Shown here: positions 1 to 5,459 of the stretch, one piece after another | Layout: each line of letters opens with the position of its first letter | Position numbering within the stretch: position 1 is the stretch's first letter | NCBI GenBank assembly: GCA_934133115.1 | Contig: CAKPAV010000009.1 | Location: forward strand, 1-14,981 | Source of the DNA: an uncultured Bacilli bacterium | GTDB lineage: Bacteria; Bacillota_I; Bacilli_A; RFN20; CAG-826 | Direction: 5' to 3' | DNA length: 14,981 bases | Notes under the pieces: generated by a model | What the model was told of the DNA's origin: nothing | Database searches by the model: none | The model's input: the letters and a program-made list of their open reading frames with translations, nothing else | Program-made: the position numbers and the translations under genes

Positions 1-188
1 GGATTAGATTTAAAAACAAAATTTTCTAATATACCATTTTCACCAATTGCTTGTTCAAATATTTTTTTCTTTTGATCATATTCTTCTTTTTTCTTATTTC
101 TACCTTCATAAGCAAAATCTAGCATTTCTCTAAGATTTTTTAAATAGAAATAAGTAACCATTTGTGTGTGTTTAAAATTATTCATCAT
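1..188 (-). CDS. Hypothetical protein, 3' end cut by window edge
   Basis: This is an open reading frame of about 62 codons that runs off the left edge, so only its N-terminus is visible. The first ATG (188-186) is followed at once by a second; both sit 8 to 11 bases after a perfect AGGAGG inside the end of the HAD gene. The frame overlaps the HAD stop by 11 bases, which suggests translational coupling. A later ATG at 161-159 is possible but lacks such a site. The visible peptide is polar and rich in Lys and Glu, with a probable amphipathic helix (KNLREMLDFAYEGRNKKKEE). I do not recognise the family. The gene is probably cotranscribed with the HAD phosphatase and the aspartokinase-like gene upstream. 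Confidence 0.6.
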   Translation of the reverse strand, partial: MMNNFKHTQMVTYFYLKNLREMLDFAYEGRNKKKEEYDQKKKIFEQAIGENGILENFVFKSN

Positions 189-1029
189 CGTTTATTCCTC
201 CTAAATAATCTTCAATATCCGCGACCATATCAATATGATATTTGGCAAATTTTTTAACCTTATATGACGCATGTTTCATACAAAAACTATGTTCTTGAAA
301 TGTTTGAAACATTGATATATCATTACCTGAATCGCCAACAACATATATATCATTTTTATCTAAATGCAAATAATCACAATATGTTAATAAACCATTAGAT
401 TTAGAAACGTTAGCAGCCGTTATTTCAATAAAATTATCTGTCCAAGAGGCTTCAATTTTATCGCTATAATTTTTGCGCAAATACTTTGTTGCTTCACAGG
501 CTTTTTCTTTGCCTTTTTTGCCAAGTCCAAAAAACATCATCAATTTATATACTTGCCCTTTTTTTATTTCTTCATCAAATACTTCATTACTGATAACATA
601 TTTTTCAGCATATACACCTTGACAAGCATAGACAAGTTTATAAACCCATCTTTTTAAGAATCCCATTTCTTCACCTGCTATAACTAAACTTTGGTCTTTA
701 GACATCATTAACCATGCATTGATATTAAAATGTTCTTTTAATTCATCAACAATTTTTCCTACTAAAGGATAAGTAAGCATTGACTCATGGATAACTTCGT
801 TATCACTTATAATAAAACTAGAATTACAGCCAATTACATCTAATGGGCGATTTATTTTTTCGATGACTTTTTGAGCATATGGTAAATTACGTCCCGAACA
901 AATTACCACTTTATTACCATCATCTATAAAGCGTCGAATAAATTTTACATTTTTTCTAGGAATCATTCTAACTCGTTTTTTAGGATAGAATAAAGTACCA
1001 TCTAAATCGATGGCAAGTACTTTTGCCAT
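178..1029 (-). CDS. Cof-type HAD-IIB family phosphatase
   Basis: The product is a predicted cytosolic Mg-dependent phosphatase of 283 residues, the usual length for Cof/YbiV-like HAD-IIB enzymes, which act on sugar phosphates or phosphorylated cofactors. Motif I is DLDGTLF near residue 8, with Asp8 the expected nucleophile and Asp10 the acid/base. Motif II is in VVICSGR, the conserved Lys is in the SKSNGL segment, and motif III/IV is GDSGNDISMF near the C-terminus. A C2 cap lies between motifs II and III. I chose the ATG at 1029 because GGTG precedes it at good spacing; an in-frame ATG at 1041 would have AGG too close. The gene lies 52 bases after the aspartokinase-like gene and overlaps the next one. 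The substrate cannot be told from sequence. Confidence 0.88.
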   Translation of the reverse strand: MAKVLAIDLDGTLFYPKKRVRMIPRKNVKFIRRFIDDGNKVVICSGRNLPYAQKVIEKINRPLDVIGCNSSFIISDNEVIHESMLTYPLVGKIVDELKEHFNINAWLMMSKDQSLVIAGEEMGFLKRWVYKLVYACQGVYAEKYVISNEVFDEEIKKGQVYKLMMFFGLGKKGKEKACEATKYLRKNYSDKIEASWTDNFIEITAANVSKSNGLLTYCDYLHLDKNDIYVVGDSGNDISMFQTFQEHSFCMKHASYKVKKFAKYHIDMVADIEDYLGGINDDE

Positions 1030-1081
1030 AAAAATCACCATACCTATTATACACAAGTTAGCAATTTTATGATAGCATTTT

Positions 1082-2029
1082 TTAATACAAGTAATCTTTA
1101 AAATATGTATCAATCAACATTTTTTTAGCTAATTGCAATTGATTTACTCCTAATGAATATTCCACATAATTCTTATTAATGCTGAAAGATTTAAAAAACA
1201 GATGACAATTGCCCAAGTTTTTTTTAATTTGCTCATCTGCCAAAGCGGGAGAAAGTGTAGCAATTTTGATACTATTTTTTGTAAAGTTCATTCCAATAAT
1301 TCTTTTATTATTTGAGATAGATCCAATGATTGTTCCGATTTTTCCGCTTTCATAATTAGAAACTATTATTTTAATATTGTTTTTTAATGCAAAATCTAAA
1401 GCTTCTTGTTGAATTATTTTAAAATTAATATTGCTTAGAGCACTTGCCTCTTCATAATTTAAATGTTGAATGAATTTGAGGTTTTTATATCCTGGAGAAA
1501 TAAATGGTAAAACTCCATCTACATCTTTAAACAAATACACTTTTGAACAATTTAAAAATTTCGCAAATACACAAGCGGATAAATCACCGCCACCTCTTTT
1601 TAAAGTGACAATGTTTTCATCGTCATTTAAAGCAATAAATCCTGGAACAACCAAAACATTATATAAAGAAAATTTATCAATAATTTTACTATTTTTAAAA
1701 CTAAAATCATTATTAAAGAATAAACCAATTTCTTTTATTGATAAAGCATGAGCTTTTATATTATTTTGATTAAGGCTATTAGATATTACAATTGAAGAAA
1801 TAATTTCCCCACACGCTAAAAGTGCATCTATTTCTTTTTTACTACTCATAGAAGTATCAATCAAGTTTAAAAGAGTATCTGTAGCATAAGGAAAACCCAC
1901 TCTTCCCATAGCGCTAACGACAAGAAGAATTTTCTTATTTTTAATTTTACTTATTATCTTAATTATTTTTTCTCTCGTTTTGCTTGTGCTCGTAGCGGTT
2001 CCGCCAAATTTCATAACTATATAGTCCAT
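1082..2029 (-). CDS. Aspartokinase-like amino acid kinase, short form
   Basis: The protein (315 residues) belongs to the amino-acid-kinase fold, closest by motifs to aspartate kinase, which phosphorylates L-aspartate at the start of lysine, methionine and threonine synthesis. Visible motifs are KFGGTA (residues 7-12), VVSAMG (37-42), TDTLL (50-54), CGE (73-75), KRGGGDLSA (144-152) and KDVDGV (168-173). Residues from about 243 resemble a single ACT-like regulatory segment. Classical aspartokinases have about 400 to 450 residues and two ACT domains, so this is a trimmed form. The usual GAKVLHP-type stretch is replaced by NFKIIQQEA. The start at 2029 has AGGTG six bases upstream; GTG and ATG codons overlap that site and were not used. 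Substrate and activity are inferred only. Confidence 0.75.
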   Translation of the reverse strand: MDYIVMKFGGTATSTSKTREKIIKIISKIKNKKILLVVSAMGRVGFPYATDTLLNLIDTSMSSKKEIDALLACGEIISSIVISNSLNQNNIKAHALSIKEIGLFFNNDFSFKNSKIIDKFSLYNVLVVPGFIALNDDENIVTLKRGGGDLSACVFAKFLNCSKVYLFKDVDGVLPFISPGYKNLKFIQHLNYEEASALSNINFKIIQQEALDFALKNNIKIIVSNYESGKIGTIIGSISNNKRIIGMNFTKNSIKIATLSPALADEQIKKNLGNCHLFFKSFSINKNYVEYSLGVNQLQLAKKMLIDTYFKDYLY

Positions 2030-2073
2030 AATCATCACCTATTAAATTAAATGCAATACTAAGGCAAAAAATG

Positions 2074-2105
2074 AAAAAAGCCTCACACTAGTTAAGTGCA
2101 AGGCT
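2074..2105 (-). terminator. Rho-independent terminator of hpf
   Basis: Read on the minus strand, a 10-bp stem pairs 2105-2096 with 2088-2079 (two G-U pairs) around a 7-base loop. Six T residues follow. It lies 19 bases after the hpf stop and before the aspartokinase-like gene. Confidence 0.9.
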
Positions 2106-2123
2106 TGATGAATTAAATATAAA

Positions 2124-2672
2124 TTATTTTAAATTATTTTCAGCTTGGATAATACCAAGTCCGCCATTATCACGACGATATAATACAGAAATCATATCAT
2201 CATCAGCATCTAAATACATAAAGAAATCATGTCCTAATGCTTCCATTCTAGTAATAGCTTCTTCCATAGACATTGGACTTAATAAATAAGATTTAGTACG
2301 TACAATTTCATCATTTTCTGCCTCTTCTTTTTCAGCTTCAAAATTTTCAAACGCAATAGACTTTCCTAAGCCATCTTTATTTCTACGATCTAATCTAGTT
2401 TTTAATTTACGCATTTGGCCTTCTAATTTATCAATAGCTAGATCAAATGCAGCATATAAGTCATTGTCAATTACCTCTGCTCTAAAATCCATCATTTTGG
2501 TAAAAATAGTAATTTCCACTTTTTGACCAGTTTTATAAGTTCTCACAACAGCACGGCATTCAACATCATCATTAATAACGAAATATTTGTCCATGCGATG
2601 GAGTTTTTTTAATAAGGCCTCCTTAATGCCTTCTGTGACTTCAATGTTCTTTCCAATAATTTGGTATTTCAT
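2124..2672 (-). CDS. hpf: Ribosome hibernation promoting factor, long form
   Basis: The protein (182 residues) matches long HPF/YvyD, which joins 70S ribosomes into inactive 100S dimers in stationary phase or stress. The N-terminal part (residues 1 to about 100) is the S30AE fold that binds the decoding region: it starts MKYQIIGKNIEVTEGI and continues with DKYFVINDD and a basic helix, KLKTRLDRRNK. An acidic linker follows. The C-terminal domain (about residues 125 to 180), with SPMSMEEAITRMEALGHDFF and the YRRDNGGLGII ending, is the dimerisation domain found only in long forms. The start at 2672 has AGGAGA eight bases upstream; longer in-frame starts lack a site. The gene is monocistronic, with a terminator just downstream and a palindrome in its leader. 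Confidence 0.95.
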   Translation of the reverse strand: MKYQIIGKNIEVTEGIKEALLKKLHRMDKYFVINDDVECRAVVRTYKTGQKVEITIFTKMMDFRAEVIDNDLYAAFDLAIDKLEGQMRKLKTRLDRRNKDGLGKSIAFENFEAEKEEAENDEIVRTKSYLLSPMSMEEAITRMEALGHDFFMYLDADDDMISVLYRRDNGGLGIIQAENNLK

Positions 2673-2691
2673 AAATAGTCTCTCCTTTCCA

Positions 2692-2710
2692 AATATTGTG
2701 TAACAATATT
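2692..2710. repeat. Perfect 8-bp palindrome in the hpf leader
   Basis: AATATTGT and ACAATATT form perfect arms with a 3-base spacer, ending about 20 bases upstream of the hpf start codon and directly before its ribosome binding site. It overlaps the -10 region of the only promoter candidate. It could be an operator or an mRNA hairpin; the regulator is unknown. Confidence 0.5.
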
Positions 2711-2736
2711 CCACATTATTATTTTCGCATTTTCAA
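2708..2736 (-). promoter_or_regulatory. Possible hpf promoter
   Basis: TTGAAA (2736-2731) and TGGAAT (2713-2708) on the minus strand are 17 bases apart. The -10 is poor, and the region is so AT-rich that other placements are possible. Confidence 0.3.
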
Positions 2737-2843
2737 TAAAAAAAATATAGTATTTTAATTAATAAGTTATTTTGATATAATTTAGATGTAAGTGGTTTCT
2801 TTATATAAAAACAATTAATTTTACAATAATATTTCAAATGCTT

Positions 2844-2869
2844 AAAATAAAAAGTAGCAAACGCTACTT
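2844..2869 (-). terminator. Rho-independent terminator of metK
   Basis: On the minus strand AAGTAGC and GCTACTT form a 7-bp stem with loop GTTT, followed by a T-rich tract (TTTATTTT). It begins directly after the metK stop codon. Confidence 0.85.
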
Positions 2870-4024
2870 CTATTCATTTATTAATTTTTTAATTACATCT
2901 ACTTTATCAAGTTTTTCCCAAGGTAAATCTAAATCTGGTCTTCCAAAATGACCATAGCTTGCTAAATCTTGATATTTAAATGTGGGCTTAGTTAAACTAA
3001 ATGCTTTAATAATTCCAGCTGGCGTTAAATCAAACACTTTTTCAATTATTTTAAGCACTTTATTAACATCTACTTTTAATGTACCAAATCCTTCAACATT
3101 AATACTTAATGGTTTTGCTACTCCAATTGCATAACTAAGTTGCACTTCAAGACGATCTGCTACGCCAGAGGCAACTAAGTTTTTAGCTACATAACGTGCC
3201 ATATATGCGGCAGAACGATCGACCTTACTTGGATCCTTACCAGAGAAAGCACCACCACCATGACGAGCACTACCACCATAAGTATCAACAATAATCTTTC
3301 TTCCGGTTAAGCCAGTATCTCCTTCCGGTCCACCAGTAACAAATCTACCAGTTGGATTAATCAAATACTTGAAATCTTTATTTAATCCGAATGATTCCAC
3401 AACATGTTGCATAATTTCTTCATAAATAAATTTTTTAAATTCTTTTTCATTAAAATCAGGATCATGTTGAACAGACATTAAAACTGTATCAATACGCACA
3501 TTATTTAAATCAGTATAGTCCATAGTAACTTGTGCTTTCATATCAGGTCTTGCCCATTTAAACGCACCAAGTTTTCTTAAATTAGATGCATAACGAACAA
3601 GTTTATGAGCTATTACCAACGCTAATGGCATATAGCCTTCTGATTCATTAGTGGCATAACCAAACATAATACCTTGATCTCCAGCACCTTGAACTTCTTG
3701 ATCAACGCCTTGAGCAATATCTTTAGATTGATGCTTAACTAATACTTCAATCTCACAGCTATCAGCGCCAATTCCTAATTTTTTATCCGTATAGCCAATA
3801 TTACGCATTACATCACGAGCAATACGTTCATAATCAGGTTTAGCATTTGATGTAATTTCTCCACCAATAATTAATTTTTCAGTTGTAACAAAGCATTCGC
3901 ATGCCACACGCGAATTAGGATCATTAGCTAAACAATAATCTAAAATAGCATCACTAATTTGATCGCATAGTTTGTCTGGATGTCCTTCTGATACTGATTC
4001 ACTTGTAAATAAAATCTTTTCCAT
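2870..4024 (-). CDS. metK: S-adenosylmethionine synthetase
   Basis: MetK makes S-adenosylmethionine from L-methionine and ATP in the cytosol, normally as a tetramer. The protein has 384 residues, the normal length. The N-terminal GHPDK (14-18) carries the ATP-binding His, DQISDA follows, GAGDQG (113-118) is the family signature, and the P-loop-like GGGAFSGKDPSKVDRS (256-271) is complete. The start at 4024 was chosen because MEKILFTSESVSEG aligns with the normal N-terminus and GAGGT precedes it; the frame extends further upstream only through the terminator. The leader carries a SAM-I-type riboswitch and an intrinsic terminator, so the gene should be shut off when SAM is high. A promoter and a second terminator make it an independent unit. 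Confidence 0.97.
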   Translation of the reverse strand: MEKILFTSESVSEGHPDKLCDQISDAILDYCLANDPNSRVACECFVTTEKLIIGGEITSNAKPDYERIARDVMRNIGYTDKKLGIGADSCEIEVLVKHQSKDIAQGVDQEVQGAGDQGIMFGYATNESEGYMPLALVIAHKLVRYASNLRKLGAFKWARPDMKAQVTMDYTDLNNVRIDTVLMSVQHDPDFNEKEFKKFIYEEIMQHVVESFGLNKDFKYLINPTGRFVTGGPEGDTGLTGRKIIVDTYGGSARHGGGAFSGKDPSKVDRSAAYMARYVAKNLVASGVADRLEVQLSYAIGVAKPLSINVEGFGTLKVDVNKVLKIIEKVFDLTPAGIIKAFSLTKPTFKYQDLASYGHFGRPDLDLPWEKLDKVDVIKKLINE

Positions 4025-4046
4025 AAATACCTCTTTCTTACTTTCT

Positions 4047-4081
4047 AAAAAAGAAAAAGCCTTCCCACAAAGGAAAGCTTT
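4047..4081 (-). terminator. Riboswitch-controlled terminator in the metK leader
   Basis: On the minus strand AAAGCTTTCC (4081-4072) pairs with GGAAGGCTTT (4065-4056) through ten pairs including one G-U, followed by TTCTTTTTT (4055-4047). It lies between the aptamer and the metK start and is the likely expression platform. An alternative hairpin can use the same 5' arm: GGATAGTTT (4094-4086) against AAGCTTTCC (4080-4072), with one mismatch and one G-U. That is a candidate antiterminator. Confidence 0.88.
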
Positions 4082-4097
4082 AAACAAACTATCCAAT

Positions 4098-4208
4098 CAT
4101 CTTATCGCTCAGGGTGGGCCCTGCTAGGGAAAAGCACCTACTTAACATTCTTGTTAGGGTTGCTATCACGTTTGTTCGTTCCCTTTAGACGTGATTCTTG
4201 ATAAGACG
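4098..4208 (-). promoter_or_regulatory. SAM-I-clan (S-box) riboswitch aptamer
   Basis: The minus strand carries the S-box hallmarks in order. P1 is CGTCTTATC (4208-4200) closing with GATAAGATG (4106-4098). AAGA follows P1. P2 is ATCACGT/ACGTGAT. Then comes GCAACC (4163-4158), P3 with ACC/GGT and TAACA/TGTTA pairs, GGTGC (4138-4134), a T-rich J3/4, and P4 CAGGG/CCCTG. It sits upstream of metK with a terminator behind it, so SAM is the expected ligand and termination the expected output. P2 is unusually simple: seven pairs and a 17-base loop, without the second P2 helix and kink-turn of standard S-boxes. The loop AGGGAA (4184-4179) is complementary to TTCCCT (4131-4126) in J3/4, a possible pseudoknot. 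The 5' 71 bases overlap the preceding small ORF. Confidence 0.88.
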
Positions 4209-4416
4209 AGCTATTTTCTTTTTCTTGTATATTATCTTGCAAATCATTATTAGAGTCAAGATTTAATTCATCGAATTTTAACAAGCCTGCTTTAGCAAGA
4301 AGCAAATCAGTTGCATCTACACCAGAAACATTCTTTATTACATCAAAATCCATTCCCAATTCAAATAAAGCACTTGCAATATCAATTTGTCCTTTTTCAA
4401 GTCTTTGCTTTTTCAT
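4138..4416 (-). CDS. Small protein of unknown function overlapping the metK leader
   Basis: This 92-codon frame has a strong ribosome site (AGGTG six bases before the ATG at 4416), in the same sequence context as the aspartokinase-like gene. It follows the TSCPD-domain gene by 46 bases. I do not recognise it. Residues 1 to about 52 look like real protein: a basic start, then a predicted helix-turn-helix-like stretch (DIASALFELGMDFDVIKNVS) and a hydrophobic helix. Residues from about 53 on are polar, repetitive in Asn, Lys, Ser and Glu, and are encoded by the metK promoter (-35 at 4259) and the riboswitch; the TAG stop lies in P3 of the aptamer. The tail may be an extension after loss of an earlier stop. 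The N-terminal half is better supported than the tail. Confidence 0.55.
   Translation of the reverse strand: MKKQRLEKGQIDIASALFELGMDFDVIKNVSGVDATDLLLAKAGLLKFDELNLDSNNDLQDNIQEKENSSSYQESRLKGTNKRDSNPNKNVK
4231..4259 (-). promoter_or_regulatory. metK promoter (sigma-A type)
   Basis: TTGACT (4259-4254) and GATAAT (4236-4231) are separated by exactly 17 bases. The expected start near 4224 lies 16 bases before riboswitch helix P1, the usual arrangement for an S-box leader. The promoter lies inside the small upstream ORF. Confidence 0.75.
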
Positions 4417-4462
4417 AATCATCACCTACTAATAAGTATGTTATGAAATGCAAAATTTATAC

Positions 4463-4717
4463 TTATTTCTTACTTAAAATTTCATCAATTGCTTTGGATA
4501 ATTGATCTGGGCAAGATGTATTTCTAAAACCGCATCTTATTCCTTGTAAGCGATTTTTAACATCTTCAAGTTTCATTCCCTTAACTAAGGCTCCAACGCC
4601 TTTTAAATTACCATTACAGCCTCCAACGACTTCAAAATCTTGGATAATGCCATTTTCGTAATATATTTTCATCTCGCGAGAACAAACTCCTTGGGGACGA
4701 TAAGTATATACTTCCAT
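4463..4717 (-). CDS. TSCPD domain-containing protein (TIGR03905-like)
   Basis: The 84-residue protein consists of a single TSCPD domain, a cysteine-rich fold also found at the C-terminus of some class II ribonucleotide reductases; as a stand-alone protein its function is unknown. It shows the family pattern: YRPQGVCS at the start (Cys12), GGCNGNLKG (Cys34), then IRCGFRNTSCPDQL (Cys62, Cys69). The four cysteines suggest metal binding. The start at 4717 has GAGGT at good spacing, and the length is typical. It lies 15 bases after pduL and is clearly cotranscribed with it. It has no signal peptide or membrane segment. Confidence 0.9.
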   Translation of the reverse strand: MEVYTYRPQGVCSREMKIYYENGIIQDFEVVGGCNGNLKGVGALVKGMKLEDVKNRLQGIRCGFRNTSCPDQLSKAIDEILSKK

Positions 4718-4732
4718 AAACTACCTCAAAAA

Positions 4733-5302
4733 CTATTTGATTAATTTACCAAATACTTGTCCTGATAATGAAGCGGCATTGCTTTCATCAGTATCAACAT
4801 GCATTGCTAAAGCAAATTTATTTGATACACGAACAACTACATCACCAAATACTAATGAACGATCATTAGAATGTACTTCTACACTAACGACATCTTTATC
4901 TTTAACACCAAATTCTTTAGCGTCTTCTTCAGTCATATGGATGTGACGTTTTGCAGCAATAACACCAGTAGATAATTCTACTTCTCCTTTTGGTCCAACT
5001 AATTTACATGCACCAGAGTTAGCGATATCGCCTGATTCTCTAATTGGAGCAACAACACCAATAGAGCGAGCGTCAGTAAGAGATAATTCTACTTGGTTAG
5101 CATTACGAACTGGTCCTAAAATTGAAGCATTTAATTCACCCTTTGGTCCAACTACTTTTACTTTTTCATTTGAAGCAAATTGTCCAGGTTGAGATAACAT
5201 TTTTTTTACTGTGAATTGGTATCCTTCTCCAAATAATACTTCTAAAGTTTCTTGTGTGACATGAACATGTCTTGCACTTGTTTCTACTAAAATTTCTTTC
5301 AT
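4733..5302 (-). CDS. pduL: Phosphate acyltransferase, PduL/PTAC type
   Basis: The protein (189 residues) matches PduL, which interconverts acyl-CoA and acyl phosphate (acetyl or propanoyl). Many Firmicutes use such an enzyme in place of classical Pta to make acetyl phosphate for ATP generation with acetate kinase. The paired His motifs that bind the active-site metal are visible: ARHVHVT (His12, His14), AKRHIHMT (His120, His122) and MHVDTDESNAA (His169). There is no N-terminal microcompartment-targeting extension and no shell gene nearby, so a free cytosolic, acetate-linked role is likely. The start at 5302 has AAGGAG ten bases upstream. It is first in an operon with the TSCPD gene and the small ORF, driven by a near-consensus promoter. 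Confidence 0.9.
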   Translation of the reverse strand: MKEILVETSARHVHVTQETLEVLFGEGYQFTVKKMLSQPGQFASNEKVKVVGPKGELNASILGPVRNANQVELSLTDARSIGVVAPIRESGDIANSGACKLVGPKGEVELSTGVIAAKRHIHMTEEDAKEFGVKDKDVVSVEVHSNDRSLVFGDVVVRVSNKFALAMHVDTDESNAASLSGQVFGKLIK

Positions 5303-5339
5303 GTTTTTATGACTCCTTTATAAAACTTTAACACCATTG

Positions 5340-5367
5340 ATTATATTCGTTTGTCGATAAATGTCAA
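5340..5367 (-). promoter_or_regulatory. pduL promoter (sigma-A type)
   Basis: On the minus strand a perfect TTGACA (5367-5362) and a perfect TATAAT (5345-5340) are 16 bases apart. The start near 5333 leaves a leader of about 30 bases. A 7-bp inverted repeat (TTCGTTT 5346-5352, AAACGAA 5370-5376) brackets the -35 region. Confidence 0.85.
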
Positions 5368-5407
5368 TGAAACGAAAGCACTTTTTTTTATTAATAATAA
5401 AAAATTG

Positions 5408-5436
5408 TTGCAAAATTTTTTTTAAGTGGTTATCAT
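5408..5436 (+). promoter_or_regulatory. mgtE promoter (sigma-A type)
   Basis: TTGCAA (5408-5413) and TATCAT (5431-5436) are 17 bases apart. The leader is short (about 17 bases), so there is no room for a magnesium riboswitch between promoter and gene. Confidence 0.7.
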
Positions 5437-5459
5437 AAAGTGGCTTTGGAGGTGAAACT

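Noticed and set aside
1046..1051. TATAAT on the minus strand just before the HAD gene
   Set aside because: There is no -35 at a usable distance, and the start would fall on the ribosome site, leaving almost no leader. The gene is probably read from upstream.
1470..1751. Plus-strand open frame inside the aspartokinase-like gene
   Set aside because: It is antisense to clear kinase motifs, has no ribosome site and shows no recognisable protein features. Other antisense frames inside pduL, mgtE, cls, glf and int were rejected for the same reason.
2030..2073. Promoter for the aspartokinase-like gene (TTGCCT-17-TAATAG)
   Set aside because: Both hexamers match poorly in an AT-rich stretch. Read-through of the hpf terminator or an unseen promoter is as likely.
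5346..5380. cre-like catabolite box (TGAAACGAAAGCA) upstream of pduL
   Set aside because: It is one base short of the cre pattern and its centre does not align. Only the short inverted repeat is real.
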